This document shows positions 20,001-29,651 of a stretch of 64,000 bases of DNA, one piece after another. Below the pieces are notes generated by a model. That model was not told the origin of the DNA and made no database searches. It was given only the letters and a program-made list of their open reading frames with translations. The DNA comes from Clavibacter michiganensis. Lineage in GTDB: Bacteria > Actinomycetota > Actinomycetes > Actinomycetales > Microbacteriaceae. Made by a program: the position numbers and the translations under genes. Every line of letters starts with the position of its first letter. The stretch's first letter is position 1. The DNA is taken from positions 1,798,001 through 1,862,000 of the forward strand of contig NZ_JAFBBJ010000001.1 of NCBI RefSeq assembly GCF_016907085.1, given 5' to 3'.

Positions 20001-20051
20001 GATCGGCCGACGCCGTCCCCTCCTGGTGGAGCGGGACGGCAGCGGCCGATC
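20001..20051 (-). terminator. Large hairpin between rpsK and rpoA
   Basis: Nine base pairs (20001-20009 with 20043-20051), a 3x3 internal loop and seven more pairs (20013-20019 with 20033-20039) form a long stem starting 9 bases after the rpsK stop. It could be a partial terminator or a processing site that sets the rpoA level. Confidence 0.6.
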
Positions 20052-20059
20052 AGCGCGAG

Positions 20060-20458
20060 CTAGACGCGGCGGCGCTTGGGCGGGCGGCAGCCGTTGTGCG
20101 CCTGCGGGGTGACGTCGTTGATCGAGCCCACCTCGAGGCCGGCGGCCTGGAGCGAGCGGATCGCGGTCTCGCGGCCGGAGCCGGGTCCCTTGACGAACAC
20201 GTCGACCTTCTTCATGCCGTGCTCCTGCGCCTGGCGGGCGGCCGACTCGGCGGCGAGCTGCGCGGCGAACGGCGTCGACTTGCGCGAGCCGTTGTAGCCG
20301 ACGACGCCCGAGGACGCCCAGCTGATGACGGCACCGGTCGGGTCCGTGATCGAGACGATGGTGTTGTTGAAGGTGCTCTTGATGTGGGCCTGGCCCACGG
20401 CGATGTTCTTCTTGTCCTTGCGGCGCGGCTTGCGAACGGCCGACTTGGGTGCTGCCAT
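20060..20458 (-). CDS. rpsK: 30S ribosomal protein S11
   Basis: 132 residues. [30 protein letters not shown] and [11 protein letters not shown] are canonical; the C-terminus [11 protein letters not shown] is the normal basic tail. S11 shapes the platform at the mRNA exit. It is preceded by rpsM with a 44-base gap. Confidence 0.97.
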
Positions 20459-20502
20459 GGAATTCTCCTGTGTCTACGGGTGGCGAGGCGCGGGCCGAGG
20501 GC

Positions 20503-20877
20503 CTAGCGCGCCTTCTTCTTGCCGGCTACGGTGCGCTTCGGGCCCTTGCGGGTGCGAGCGTTGGTCTTCGTGCGCTGCCCGTGGACAGGGAGGCCGCGGC
20601 GGTGGCGGATGCCCTCGTAGCTGCCGATCTCGACCTTGCGTCGGATGTCGGCGGCCACCTCGCGGCGGAGGTCGCCCTCCACCTTGAAGTTCCCGTCGAT
20701 GTAGTCGCGGAGGGCGATGAGCTGGTCGTCGCTCAGGTCCTTGACGCGGATGTTCTTGTCGATGCCGGTGTCCTCGAGGGTCTTGACGCTCGAGGTGCGG
20801 CCGACGCCGTAGATGTACGTGAGTGCGATCTCGACGCGCTTGTCGCGCGGGAGGTCGACGCCTGCTAGACGTGCCAT
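20503..20877 (-). CDS. rpsM: 30S ribosomal protein S13
   Basis: 124 residues. [20 protein letters not shown] and the C-terminal [14 protein letters not shown] are signature S13 segments; the tail contacts P-site tRNA. A 153-base gap to rpmJ holds GTGCGGT-type sequence and a weak hairpin (20950-20970) built on two GGATCC arms. Confidence 0.97.
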   Translation of the reverse strand: MARLAGVDLPRDKRVEIALTYIYGVGRTSSVKTLEDTGIDKNIRVKDLSDDQLIALRDYIDGNFKVEGDLRREVAADIRRKVEIGSYEGIRHRRGLPVHGQRTKTNARTRKGPKRTVAGKKKAR

Positions 20878-21030
20878 TGAGGCTTCTCCTGGTGATGGGT
20901 GGAGGTCTGCAGCAGAGCCTGTGCATCGGCCTCCGACCGATGGTGTCCCCCGGATCCCTCAGGATCCCGGCTTCCGGCGCTGCTGTCGTTCTTCTTCAGG
21001 TGGTGCGGTGGTGCCGTGCGGTCGTGCTGA

Positions 21031-21144
21031 CTAGCCCTGGACCTGCTTGTGGCGCGGGTTGTCGCAGATGACGCGCACGCGGCCGTTGCGTCGGATGACC
21101 TTGCACTTCTCGCAGATCCTCTTGACGCTGGGGTTGACCTTCAT
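21031..21144 (-). CDS. rpmJ: 50S ribosomal protein L36 (zinc-ribbon form)
   Basis: A 37-residue gene, short and easily missed. It reads [19 protein letters not shown] and ends [10 protein letters not shown]. Cys11, Cys14, Cys27 and His32 form the zinc ribbon, so this is the zinc-containing C+ paralogue. It lies between infA and rpsM as in most bacteria. ATG at 21144 is preceded by AAGGAAGC. Confidence 0.97.
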
Positions 21145-21216
21145 GATGCTTCCTTGCTTTCGTTCTCGCTGGCCTCGTGCCGCCGCGGATGCGGGGCCGT
21201 TCCTTGTGCAGCAGGC

Positions 21217-21438
21217 CTACTTGTAGCGGTAGACGATCCGGCCGCGGGTGAGGTCGTACGGGCTCAGCTCCACGATCACGCGGTCCTCGGGGAGGATGCG
21301 GATGTAGTGCTGACGCATCTTGCCCGAGATGTGGGCGAGGACCTTGTGCCCGTTGCTCAGCTCAACGCGGAACATCGCGTTCGGCAGAGCTTCGACAACT
21401 CCGCCTTCGATCTCGATGACGCCGTCTTTCTTGGCCAT
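21217..21438 (-). CDS. infA: Translation initiation factor IF-1
   Basis: 73 residues, [20 protein letters not shown] to GRIVYRYK, an OB fold that binds the ribosomal A site during initiation. It opens the alpha-operon transcript: the nearest upstream gene is mtlD, more than 240 bases away behind a terminator. Confidence 0.97.
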
Positions 21439-21542
21439 ATACTCACTGTCGCTAGAGGTGGTGTCTGCTGTTCGTGCGGATGCGCATCATGGTGAGACGC
21501 AGATGCCGAGCACGCCGGGAGGCGGCCGAGCACCAAGGGTCG

Positions 21543-21571
21543 AGAGTACGGCATCCCCGGGCGTGTCGCAA
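21543..21571 (-). promoter_or_regulatory. infA promoter
   Basis: -35 TTGCGA (21566-21571) and -10 TACTCT (21543-21548) with a 17-base spacer on the minus strand. The -10 is identical to that of rplM. The repeated 14-mer overlaps the -35 and spacer. The predicted leader is about 100 bases. Confidence 0.55.
21556..21569 (-). promoter_or_regulatory. Repeated 14-mer GCGACACGCCCGGG, infA copy
   Basis: Identical to 16099-16112 and 42557-42570. A second GCGACACG lies 19 bases away on the same strand (about 21581-21588), giving two direct repeats spaced near two helical turns. Confidence 0.55.
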
Positions 21572-21616
21572 TTCTCCCCGCGTGTCGCGGGCGGATCCGC
21601 GGATCCTGCGCTAGCG

Positions 21617-21655
21617 GGACGCACGACGGGCCGGACGGTCGCCCGTCCGGCCCGT
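21617..21655 (-). terminator. mtlD terminator with conserved tail
   Basis: A 13-bp perfect stem (21626-21638 with 21643-21655) with a 4-base loop ends the mannitol operon. The tail TCGTGCGTCC (21617-21626) matches those after groES and rplQ. Confidence 0.87.
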
Positions 21656-21680
21656 GCCCGTGCTGCTGCCGCTGTACCGG

Positions 21681-22850
21681 CTAGGCCCGGTGGCGCGGGG
21701 CGCTGCGGCGGTCGGCCTGCGCGGCATCGACGACGGCGACGAGGTCGGCGGTCAGCGGGTGCTGGTCGTCGAGGCCCGTCACGCGGCGCACGAGGTCGGC
21801 GGCCGTGTCCGTCGCGAGGAGCCCCTGCAGCTCGAGCGCCTGCGGGTCGCCCGCCGGGTCGAAGCGGAGCGCCTGTCCCATCGCGCGCACCAGGGCGTCG
21901 TGCGGCAGCCCGCGCTCGGCGAGCTGCGACGCGGGACCCACGAAGCGCTCCTCGCGGGAGAGCTTGCGGAGCGGCTGGCGGCCGACGCGCTCGACGGTGT
22001 CCGCGAGCGCCGCGTTGGCGAAGCGCGCGAGGTTCTTCTGGCGGTACGCCGCCTGCTCGGCCTCGTCGAGGCCGTGCTTCGCGACGAGCAGCGCGCTGGT
22101 CTCCTCGAGCACCCGACGCACCTCGTCGGCGACCTCGGGGATCGCCATCGCGTCCGACTGGCTCACGGCGCCGCGCGCGTAGCCGTGGTACGCGACGGTG
22201 GCGTGGCCGGTGTTCACCGTGAAGAGCTTGCGCTCGATGTAAGGCGCTAGGTCGTCGACGAACGTGGCGCCCGAGATCTCGGGAACGGCGTCGCCGAACG
22301 GCGTGCGCTCCACGACCCACTCCGAGAAGTCCTCGACGGTCACGTCGAGGCCCGCGGCGGGATCCTGGTTCGGCACGATGCGGTCGACGGCCGTGTTCGC
22401 GAAGACAGCGCGGTCGAGGGCGTCCGTCTCGTCGCCGAGGGCCTTCTCGATCTCGGCGCGCAGGGTGTCCGTCGCGTTGATCGCGTTCTCGCACGCCATG
22501 ACGGCGACGGGCCCGAGGTCGGCGGAGCGCGCGCGGAGGCCCGCGGCGATCGCCGGCGCGACGAAGCGGAGGATGTTGGGGCCCACCGCGGTGGTCACGA
22601 CGTCGGCCGTCGCGATCTCGGCGATGAGCGCCTCGCCGTCCGCCGCGCTGTCGATCGCGCGGAAGCCCGTGACGGTCCAGTCGCGCGCGTCCGGGCCGAC
22701 CTCGGTGACGCGGTAGGAGTCGGCGGAGGCCAGGTGCCCGATGAGCTCGGCGTTGACGTCGGCGAACACGACCTCGTAGCCGGCCTCGTGCAGGATCAGC
22801 CCGACGAAGCCGCGGCCGATGTTGCCGGCGCCGAAGTGGACGGCCTTCAC
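21681..22850 (-). CDS. mtlD: Mannitol-1-phosphate 5-dehydrogenase
   Basis: 389 residues (E. coli 382). [17 protein letters not shown] is the NAD-binding Rossmann loop; [11 protein letters not shown] and [12 protein letters not shown] surround the active site. It oxidises the mannitol-1-phosphate delivered by the PTS to fructose-6-phosphate. The GTG at 22850 overlaps the mtlF stop (GTGA). It is the last gene of the cluster. Confidence 0.95.
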   Translation of the reverse strand: MKAVHFGAGNIGRGFVGLILHEAGYEVVFADVNAELIGHLASADSYRVTEVGPDARDWTVTGFRAIDSAADGEALIAEIATADVVTTAVGPNILRFVAPAIAAGLRARSADLGPVAVMACENAINATDTLRAEIEKALGDETDALDRAVFANTAVDRIVPNQDPAAGLDVTVEDFSEWVVERTPFGDAVPEISGATFVDDLAPYIERKLFTVNTGHATVAYHGYARGAVSQSDAMAIPEVADEVRRVLEETSALLVAKHGLDEAEQAAYRQKNLARFANAALADTVERVGRQPLRKLSREERFVGPASQLAERGLPHDALVRAMGQALRFDPAGDPQALELQGLLATDTAADLVRRVTGLDDQHPLTADLVAVVDAAQADRRSAPRHRA

Positions 22851-23284
22851 GCCTCGTTCACCTCGGCCAGGAGGGCGTACAGCGCCTCGGCGTCGGGGGC
22901 GTCGACGAGCTTCTGCACCTCGTCGTCGTCGCTGAAGATGATGGCGATCTTGCTGAGGATGTCCAGGTGGCCGTTGTCCTTGCCGGCGATGCCGACGACG
23001 AAGCGCACCTCGTTGCCCGCCCAGTCGATGGGGGTGTCGTAGCGCACGAAGGAGAGCGCCGAGTCGAGGATCGTGTCCTTGCCCTCGTTGGTGCCGTGCG
23101 GGATGGCGAGGAGGTTGCCCATGTAGGTGGAGACGCTCTTCTCGCGCTCGAGCATGTACCCCTGGTACTCGGGGGTGACGGCGCCCGCGGCGACGAGGAT
23201 GCCCGCCGCCTCGGCGATGGCCTCCTCGACGGAGGACGCGGTGCCTCCGACGCGGATCTGGGCGGGTTCGAGGACGTTCGACAT
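22847..23284 (-). CDS. mtlF: PTS mannitol transporter EIIA component
   Basis: 145 residues. The phospho-acceptor His lies in [11 protein letters not shown], and [18 protein letters not shown] is typical of mannitol/fructose EIIA. It accepts phosphate from HPr and passes it to the EIIB domain of MtlA. Separate from MtlA, as in many Gram-positives. The 110-base gap to mtlA contains two hairpins. Confidence 0.94.
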   Translation of the reverse strand: MSNVLEPAQIRVGGTASSVEEAIAEAAGILVAAGAVTPEYQGYMLEREKSVSTYMGNLLAIPHGTNEGKDTILDSALSFVRYDTPIDWAGNEVRFVVGIAGKDNGHLDILSKIAIIFSDDDEVQKLVDAPDAEALYALLAEVNEA

Positions 23285-23309
23285 GGTGCTCCTGACGTGT
23301 GTGCGTGGT

Positions 23310-23388
23310 GCGGGGGCCGGGCCGTGCCTTCCAGCATGGCCTGGCCCCCGCGAGTGCGGCGGTGCGGGGTCCGCCGCTGCGGCGGACC
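23310..23388 (-). terminator. Two hairpins between mtlA and mtlF
   Basis: A 9-bp perfect stem with a 3-base loop (23368-23376 with 23380-23388) stands just after the mtlA stop. A longer imperfect one (23310-23351) follows just before mtlF. They may protect the mtlA message or reduce read-through into mtlF-mtlD. Confidence 0.5.
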
Positions 23389-23394
23389 GGGTGA

Positions 23395-24924
23395 TCAGCT
23401 GTCCGAGCGCTGCTTCCGGACCAGCTCCACGATCTCGTCGTAGCGCGGCGAGTTCATGAAGTTGTCGACCGAGACGTGCTCGGACGACGGGCTCTTCTGG
23501 CGGGCGCGGTCGGTGAGCTCGCGCTGCGTGATCACGAGGTCGGCCGTGCCGTCGAGGGCCGCGATCGCCTTGTTGACGACCGTGACCTCGGTGAGGCCGG
23601 CCTTCTTCATCTTGTTGCGGAGGACCGAGGCGCCCATGGCGGACGAGCCCATGCCGGCGTCGCAGGCGAACACGATGTCCTGGATACGGGTGGCCGTGGC
23701 CGTGCCGCCCTCGGAGCCCGTGGCGTTCGCGCCGTCGGCGAGGCCGCCGACCGTGCCCGCGGTGCCGGTCTCGGCGCCGAGGCCCGACAGGATCGAGGAC
23801 TCCTTGCCCTTGTTGGCCTGCGTCGCGGCGACCGCGGCGCCGAAGTCGCCGTCGGACTTCTTGCCGGTGCGGAGGATGACCGCCGCGATGACGAAGGTGA
23901 CGGCCGCCGAGATGAGGACCGAGAGGATCACGCCGGGGAAGCTGTTGCGCTCGGTCTGGCCGAGCACGGCGATGATGCTGCCGGGCGAGGCCGGACCGCG
24001 GAGGCCGGAGCCGAACGCGACGTTCGTCGCGACGCCCGAGGCGCCACCCGCGATGACCGCGAGGAACAGGAGCGGCTTGGACAGCACGTACGGGAAGTAG
24101 ATCTCGTGGATGCCGCCGACGAACTGGATGAGGATCGCGCCGGGGGCGGTGCTGCGGGCGACGCCCGCGCCGAAGATCGTGAACGCGAGGAGGACGCCGA
24201 GGCCCGGGCCGGGGTTCGCCTCGAGCAGGAACAGGATGCTCTTGCCCGTGCGGGTCGCCTCCTCGGTGCCGAGGGGGGTGAGGATGCCCTGGTTGATGGC
24301 GTTGTTGAGGAACAGGACCTTGGCGGGCTCGATCACGATGCTCGTGAGGGGCAGCAGGCCGTTGTCGACGAGGAACCCGACGCCGCCGCCGAGGACCGAC
24401 GTGATGCCGCGGATCACCGGGGTGAGGCCGAAGTAGGCGCCGATCGCGAAGATCGCGCCGAGGATGCCGGCGGAAAAGTTGTTGACGAGCATCTCGAAGC
24501 CGGGGCGGATCCGGTCGATCCAGAGGCGCTCGATGACCTTCAGCAGGTACGCCGCGAGCGGGCCCGTGATCATGGCGCCGAGGAACATCGGGCTGCCGCC
24601 GTCGAAGTACGGGGTACCCACCGTGCCGACGATGACGCCCATGGTCGCGATGCTCGCGACCACGCCGCCGCGCGCGTCGTAGACCATGCGGCCTCCGGTG
24701 TTGGCGATGAGCAGCGGGAGGAGGAAGTACAGCACGGGCGCGACGAGGCCGGCGAGCTGCTCGTTGGGCAGGTAGCCGTCCGGGATGAACAGGGCCGTGA
24801 GCAGGCCCCAGGCGATGAACGCCGCGATGTTCGGCATGATCATGCCGCTGAGGAACGTGCCGAACTTCTGCACGCCGAGCCGCACGGACTGTCCCGTGCT
24901 GCGGGTGGGTGACGTCGTCGTCAT
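23395..24924 (-). CDS. mtlA: PTS mannitol transporter EIICB
   Basis: 509 residues. The EIIC membrane domain (about 10-345) has 8-10 hydrophobic segments and the hallmark [15 protein letters not shown] linker rich in Gly/Ala/Thr precedes the EIIB domain, whose phospho-cysteine lies in [17 protein letters not shown] (Cys near 421). It transports mannitol and phosphorylates it. No EIIA domain is fused; MtlF supplies that. ATG at 24924 fits the family N-terminus although the frame stays open upstream. Confidence 0.95.
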   Translation of the reverse strand: MTTTSPTRSTGQSVRLGVQKFGTFLSGMIMPNIAAFIAWGLLTALFIPDGYLPNEQLAGLVAPVLYFLLPLLIANTGGRMVYDARGGVVASIATMGVIVGTVGTPYFDGGSPMFLGAMITGPLAAYLLKVIERLWIDRIRPGFEMLVNNFSAGILGAIFAIGAYFGLTPVIRGITSVLGGGVGFLVDNGLLPLTSIVIEPAKVLFLNNAINQGILTPLGTEEATRTGKSILFLLEANPGPGLGVLLAFTIFGAGVARSTAPGAILIQFVGGIHEIYFPYVLSKPLLFLAVIAGGASGVATNVAFGSGLRGPASPGSIIAVLGQTERNSFPGVILSVLISAAVTFVIAAVILRTGKKSDGDFGAAVAATQANKGKESSILSGLGAETGTAGTVGGLADGANATGSEGGTATATRIQDIVFACDAGMGSSAMGASVLRNKMKKAGLTEVTVVNKAIAALDGTADLVITQRELTDRARQKSPSSEHVSVDNFMNSPRYDEIVELVRKQRSDS

Positions 24925-24950
24925 GGGGGTGGTGCTCCTGTCGTGGTGGT

Positions 24951-25015
24951 GGCGGGCCTGCTGCGGCCCGCCGTGCTGCGGTGAGGGGATGTGCGGTGGT
25001 GCGGTGGTGCGGTGG
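24951..25015 (-). other. ptsI-mtlA spacer: hairpin and GGTGCGGT repeats
   Basis: An 8-bp hairpin (24951-24958 with 24965-24972) lies just upstream of mtlA. Next to it is a short tandem repeat, GGTGCGGT three times (about 24990-25015), which on the transcribed strand is a C-rich, G-poor CACCGCAC tract. Confidence 0.5.
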
Positions 25016-25043
25016 AGAGGGCCGTGCGGGTCGGTGGTGCGGG

Positions 25044-26714
25044 TCAGACGGTGACGGGCGCCGACGCCGCGGTGACCGCGGCGCGCGCCTCGACGGCGCT
25101 GTCGGCGGCGAGGGCGACGGCGGCCAGGGCCTCCGCCTCCTCGCGCGTGTGGAGGGCGAGCTCGGCGCGCACGTCGGCGAGGGCCGCGGGCGACATCGAG
25201 AGGCTGGTGGCGCCGAGGCCGACGAGCACGACGGCGAGGAGCGGGTCGGCCGCGGCCTCGCCGCAGATGCCCACCGGCTTGCCGAGCGCGCGGCCCGCGG
25301 TGCCGACCTCCTGCACGAGGCGGAGGACGGCGGGGTGCCACGGGTCCTGGAACGCGGCCACGGATCCCAGCAGCCGGTCGGCCGCGAGCGTGTACTGCGT
25401 CAGGTCGTTGGTGCCGATGCTCGCGAAGTCGGCGTTGGCGAGGATCCGGTCGGCGAGGAGCGCGGAGGACGGCACCTCCACCATCACGCCGACGGTCTTC
25501 AGGCCGAGCTCGCGGCCGAGCGCCGTGAAGTAGCGCGCCTCCTCGACGGTGGAGACCATGGGCGCCATGACCCACAGGTCGGCCTCGGTGGCGGCGTCGG
25601 CCTGCGCGAGCGCGGTGAGCTGGTCGCGGAGGATCTGCTCGTTCGCCCGCAGCGCGCGGAGGCCGCGGAGCCCGAGGGCCGGGTTCTCCTCGTCGGCGTC
25701 GTTGAGGAAGCTCAGCGGCTTGTCGGCGCCGGCGTCGAGCGCGCGGACGACGACCTTCTGCCCGGGGAACGCCTCGAGCAGGCGCGTGTAGTGCGCGCGC
25801 TGCTCGTCGACGGTCGGCGCGCTCGTGGCGTCGAGGAAGAGGAACTCGGTGCGGAAGAGGCCGACGCCCTCGGCGCCCTTCTCGACCGCGTCGGCCGCGC
25901 CGTCGGCGGATCCGAGGTTGGCGAGCAGCGGGATCGCGGTGCCGTCGGCGAGCGCGCCGGGGCCGGTGGGCAGGTCGACGCGCGCCTTCCTCGCCGCGAT
26001 GGCGTCGCGCGCGGCGGACTCCTCCTCCGGCGTGGGCGCGACGGTGACGGCGCCCGTGAGCGCGTCGACCACGACGGTCTCGCCGTCGGCGAGGTCCTTC
26101 GCCTCGGCCACGCCGACGACCGCGACGATCGCCTTCTCGCGGGCGAGGATCGCCGTGTGCGAGGTGGGTCCGCCGTCGGTCGTGATGAGGGCGAGGACCT
26201 TGTCGAGGTCGAGGAGCGCGGTGTCGGCGGGCGCGAGGTCGCGCGCGACAAGGACGAACGCGTGGTCGGGATCCGGCACGCCGGGGGCGGCGACGCCCTG
26301 CAGGTGCGCGACGACGCGCTGCGAGACGTCGTCGAGGTCGGTGGCGCGCTCGCCCATGTAGCCGCCCATGCTGAGGAGCAGGTCGCGGAAGCCGGCGAAG
26401 GCCTCGTGCACGGCGCGCTCGGCCGTGCGGCCGGTCGCGAGACGCGCGGTGATGTCGTCGACGAGGGTCGGGTCCTCGGCCATGAACGCCTGCGCCTCGA
26501 GGACGTCCTTCGCGGCGCCGCCGGCCTTCTCCCCGCGGATGCGGATGTCGGCGGCCGTCGCGGCGAGCGACGCGCTCACGCGGATGCGCTCCTCGTCGGC
26601 GGTCAGGGCGCTCGGGGTGTCGGCGGGCTCGGGCAGCGGGTCGGGCATCCGGATGACGGGTCCGACGGCGGATCCCCGGCCGATGCCGATGCCGTTCAGG
26701 GTGCGGGAGCTCAT
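25044..26714 (-). CDS. ptsI: Phosphoenolpyruvate-protein phosphotransferase (PTS enzyme I)
   Basis: 556 residues. The phosphohistidine is His186 in TTDGGPTSHTAILAR; GVGLFRTEFLFL, SIGTNDLTQYTLAADR and GKPVGICGEAAADPL form the PEP-binding barrel with the conserved Cys. It takes phosphate from PEP and gives it to HPr, driving every PTS sugar in the cell. ATG overlaps the ptsH stop by ATGA. It is slightly shorter than E. coli EI (575). Confidence 0.96.
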   Translation of the reverse strand: MSSRTLNGIGIGRGSAVGPVIRMPDPLPEPADTPSALTADEERIRVSASLAATAADIRIRGEKAGGAAKDVLEAQAFMAEDPTLVDDITARLATGRTAERAVHEAFAGFRDLLLSMGGYMGERATDLDDVSQRVVAHLQGVAAPGVPDPDHAFVLVARDLAPADTALLDLDKVLALITTDGGPTSHTAILAREKAIVAVVGVAEAKDLADGETVVVDALTGAVTVAPTPEEESAARDAIAARKARVDLPTGPGALADGTAIPLLANLGSADGAADAVEKGAEGVGLFRTEFLFLDATSAPTVDEQRAHYTRLLEAFPGQKVVVRALDAGADKPLSFLNDADEENPALGLRGLRALRANEQILRDQLTALAQADAATEADLWVMAPMVSTVEEARYFTALGRELGLKTVGVMVEVPSSALLADRILANADFASIGTNDLTQYTLAADRLLGSVAAFQDPWHPAVLRLVQEVGTAGRALGKPVGICGEAAADPLLAVVLVGLGATSLSMSPAALADVRAELALHTREEAEALAAVALAADSAVEARAAVTAASAPVTV

Positions 26715-26977
26715 GCGGCGTCCAGGTCGGACTCGAGGAGCGTCGCGAGGTCGGTGACGACCTGCTCGGCGTTCTCGCCCTCGGCGGAGACGACGACCTC
26801 GTCGCCCGTGTCGACGCCCAGGGAGATCACGCCGAGGATGCTCGCGGCGTTGACGCTGCGGTCGCCCTTGGCGAGCTGCACGGGGATCCCGGCCTTCGCG
26901 GCGGCCTGCGTGAACAGCGAGGCGGGGCGGGCGTGCAGCCCGTGCGACGAGGCGATGGTGACGGTGCGTTCTGCCAT
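26711..26977 (-). CDS. ptsH: PTS phosphocarrier protein HPr
   Basis: 88 residues. SSHGLHARPAS carries the active His15; Ser46 in AASILGVISLG is the site phosphorylated by HPr kinase in Firmicutes, although that kinase is generally absent from actinobacteria. It shuttles phosphate from EI to the EIIA domains. Cotranscription with ptsI is certain from the overlap; the upstream EIIB gene ends 94 bases before. Confidence 0.97.
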   Translation of the reverse strand: MAERTVTIASSHGLHARPASLFTQAAAKAGIPVQLAKGDRSVNAASILGVISLGVDTGDEVVVSAEGENAEQVVTDLATLLESDLDAA

Positions 26978-26993
26978 GGTGGCTCCTTCGGTC

Positions 26994-27011
26994 GGCCCCG
27001 TCGTCGGGGCC
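26994..27011 (-). terminator. Small hairpin between EIIB gene and ptsH
   Basis: A 7-bp stem (26994-27000 with 27005-27011) with loop TCGT. It lies 60 bases after the EIIB stop, preceded by a C-rich CACCGCACGACC tract, and may partly terminate the EIIB transcript. Confidence 0.4.
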
Positions 27012-27071
27012 CTGGTGGGCGGTCGTCGTGCGGTCGTGCGGGTCGTGCGGTGTCGGCGCGGGCGCCGGTGA

Positions 27072-27452
27072 TCAGGCGACGGGCGGGGATCCGCCGAGGG
27101 GACGGCCGTGCAGTCCCGGCGCGCGGCGGAGCGAGCGGGCGCCCTGGCGCATGGCGGCGAGGGCCCGGTCGAGCGCGGCCCGCGCGCCCTCGGGACGCGC
27201 GGCGTCGGCGTCGAGGAGCACCGCGGTCGCGCCCTCGTCGGCGGCGGCCTCGCGCACGGCGTCGAGGCGGTCGGCGAGGTGGGCGCCGAGGAGGACGACG
27301 TCCATGCCGGCGGCGTCGAGGCGCACCTGGTCGAGGGATCCGGCGACCGCCTCGATCTCGAGCCCGTCGGCCTCGGCGAGCGCGCGGAGGCGCTGGGCGA
27401 GGAAGGTGCTGGATGCGCCGGAGCCGCAGACGACGAGGATCCTCCCGGTCAT
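27072..27452 (-). CDS. Orphan PTS EIIB-like protein
   Basis: 126 residues. ILVVCGSGASSTFLAQRL gives the EIIB phosphate loop with the cysteine of lactose/cellobiose-type EIIB, and VVLLGAHLADRLDAVRE resembles its later strand. The last 25 residues are a basic extension. No matching EIIC or EIIA of that family lies nearby. It is transcribed divergently from mtlR (210 bases between) and precedes ptsH. It might serve a transporter elsewhere or act in signalling to MtlR. The start has GAGGAGG eight bases upstream. A degenerate paralogue is possible, but the Cys is present. Confidence 0.7.
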   Translation of the reverse strand: MTGRILVVCGSGASSTFLAQRLRALAEADGLEIEAVAGSLDQVRLDAAGMDVVLLGAHLADRLDAVREAAADEGATAVLLDADAARPEGARAALDRALAAMRQGARSLRRAPGLHGRPLGGSPPVA

Positions 27453-27662
27453 GCTGTGCCTCCTCGCGTCGTCGCTGGTCGTCCCATCGTGCTCCGCGGG
27501 AGGTCGCCGGTGCCAGCAGATCCGCTTCCGCGGGGTAGGAAGACGAGGCCGGCGGGCGCTCCCGCGGGCTTCTCGGGCGGGTGCGGATGGTTGACTCGTC
27601 TCCGAGAGCGGCAGGCTCCGTCCGCCGCCCGGGGACGCGCGCCGCCGCGCAGGGAGACGACC

Positions 27663-29651
27663 ATGCTGAGCGAGAACCAGGAGCGGCTGCTGGACTACCT
27701 GTCCACGGCCGACCGCTGGGTCGAGGCCGGCGAGCTCGCGGACCGGCTCGGGGTCACCACGCGCAGCGTCCGCAACTACGTCACGGCCGTGCGGGAGCGC
27801 TCGACCGTGGCCATCGCCTCCTCCCCCGACGGCTACCGGATCGACGCCGGCAGCTACGCCCGCCACCTCGGGACGCGCTCGGGCGGCGACCCGCAGGGCA
27901 CGCCTCGCGACCGCCTGCACGCCCTCGTCCGCCGCCTCGGCGACGCGCCCGCCGGCCTCGACGTCTTCGCGCTCGCGGACGAGCTGCACGTGAGCGAGTC
28001 CACGGTCGAGGCCGACCTCCGCAAGGTGCGCGCGCTCGTCGAGGACGCGGGTCTCGCCCTCCGCCGCACCGGATCCGCCGTCGTGCTCGAGGGCTCGGAG
28101 CGCGACTTCCGCCGGCTGCTGTCGCGCATGTTCCGCGACGAGAGCGCGCAGGGCTTCCTGCCGCTCGAGACCGTGCAGCGGGAGTTCGCGTCCGACTCGC
28201 TCCGCGCGTTCAAGACGGACCTCGTCCGCGAGCTGACCGCGGGCGGCTTCTTCGTCAACGAGTACGGCGTCGACAACGTGCTGCTGCACGTGGCGATCGC
28301 GGTCGACCGGCTGACGCGGGCGCCGCGGCGGACGGACTCGGGCGCGGATCCCGTCATGGACGACGCGCTCGACGACACGCACGAGCATGCGGCCTCCGTC
28401 GACGCGGCGACGGCCGCGCCCTCCCCCGACCCCACCGCCCTCGCGATCCGCGCCGTGCTGGCCCGTCTCCTCGACGCCCACTTCGACGTGCCGGTGCCCG
28501 CCGGCGACGTCGCCTACCTCGCGCTCCTCGTCCGCACGCGCGTCGTCACCCCCGGCAACGAGCAGTCGCTGGCCACCGTGATGCGCGAGCACGTCGTCGA
28601 GAGCGACCTCGACGTCGTGCGCGCCATCGTGCGCCGCGTGAAGCAGGAGTACCTGGTCGACCTCGAGGACGAGGACTTCACGGTGCGCTTCTCGCTGCAC
28701 CTCGGCAACCTCGTCGCCCGCGCCGCCGACCGCTCCTTCTCCCGCAACCCGCTGGCCCGCTCCATCAAGACCTCCTACCCGATGACGTACGAGATAGCGG
28801 TGTTCATCGCGAGCGAGGTGCAGCGGCGACGCGGGATCGCGATCAACGACGACGAGATCGCGTACATCGCCCTGCACGTCGGATCCCACCGGGAGCGCGT
28901 CGCCCGGCGCGACGACCGGGTCGCGTGCGCGCTCGTGTGCCCGAACTACTACGACCTGCACCAGATCATGCGGCAGCGCATCGAGCAGGCGCTCGGGGCC
29001 GACATCAGCGTGGACGCGGTGGTCACGCGCACCGACGTCGACGCGGGCGCCCTCGGCGTGCAGCTCGTGATCGACGCCACCGGCACGCGTCCGCCCGGCG
29101 ATGACGTCGTGGTGGTCCAGCCCCTGCCGACGCCCGACGACATCGAGGCGATCCGCCGGGCCGTCGCCCGCGTCCGCCGGCACGCGCGCCGCAGCTCCAT
29201 GAAGCACGACCTGCTCCGCTTCCTCGACGAGTCGCTGTTCTTCCGCGACCTGCACGCGCCCGACGAGGAGGCGGTGATCCGGCTCCTCGGCCAGCGGATG
29301 GTGGAGCAGGGCATCATCGAGCCCGAGTACATCGACGGCGCCATCGAGCGCGAGCGCCTGTCGTCGACGGCGTTCACCGACACGCTCGCGGTGCCGCACT
29401 CGCTCGCCATGACCGCGCACCGGACCGCCATCGCCATCGTGGTCAACGACGAGGCGATGCAGTGGGGCGGCAACCGCGTGCACGTCGTCGCGCTCGTGGC
29501 ATTCAGCGCGAGCGGACGCACGAGCTTCCAGCACGTCTTCGACCAGTTCGTCGAGGTGTTCTCCGACCACCGCGACGTGCAGGCGATCATGCGGGCGTCG
29601 GGATCGCACGGCTCCTTCATCGAGGAGCTCGTGCACGTCATGGACACCTGA
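27663..29651 (+). CDS. mtlR: BglG/MtlR-family PRD transcriptional activator with EIIA domain
   Basis: 662 residues. Two helix-turn-helix units come first (about 1-60, VEAGELADRLGVTTRSVRNY; and 80-140, DELHVSESTVEADLRKVR). Two PTS-regulation domains follow, each with conserved His (VDNVLLHVAIAVDR; DEIAYIALHVGSHRER), then an EIIB-like domain (ALVCPNYYD) and a C-terminal EIIA domain with His in LAVPHSLAMTA. PTS proteins would phosphorylate these histidines so that the activator responds to mannitol and overall PTS flux. It is divergent from the PTS operon, its likely target. The frame is open far upstream, but ATG at 27663 is preceded by GGGAG and begins the HTH. No convincing -10 was found in 27453-27662. 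Confidence 0.88.
   Translation: MLSENQERLLDYLSTADRWVEAGELADRLGVTTRSVRNYVTAVRERSTVAIASSPDGYRIDAGSYARHLGTRSGGDPQGTPRDRLHALVRRLGDAPAGLDVFALADELHVSESTVEADLRKVRALVEDAGLALRRTGSAVVLEGSERDFRRLLSRMFRDESAQGFLPLETVQREFASDSLRAFKTDLVRELTAGGFFVNEYGVDNVLLHVAIAVDRLTRAPRRTDSGADPVMDDALDDTHEHAASVDAATAAPSPDPTALAIRAVLARLLDAHFDVPVPAGDVAYLALLVRTRVVTPGNEQSLATVMREHVVESDLDVVRAIVRRVKQEYLVDLEDEDFTVRFSLHLGNLVARAADRSFSRNPLARSIKTSYPMTYEIAVFIASEVQRRRGIAINDDEIAYIALHVGSHRERVARRDDRVACALVCPNYYDLHQIMRQRIEQALGADISVDAVVTRTDVDAGALGVQLVIDATGTRPPGDDVVVVQPLPTPDDIEAIRRAVARVRRHARRSSMKHDLLRFLDESLFFRDLHAPDEEAVIRLLGQRMVEQGIIEPEYIDGAIERERLSSTAFTDTLAVPHSLAMTAHRTAIAIVVNDEAMQWGGNRVHVVALVAFSASGRTSFQHVFDQFVEVFSDHRDVQAIMRASGSHGSFIEELVHVMDT

Noticed and set aside
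27585-27610. mtlR promoter from TTGACT near 27590
   Set aside because: No A/T-containing -10 is found 16-19 bases downstream.
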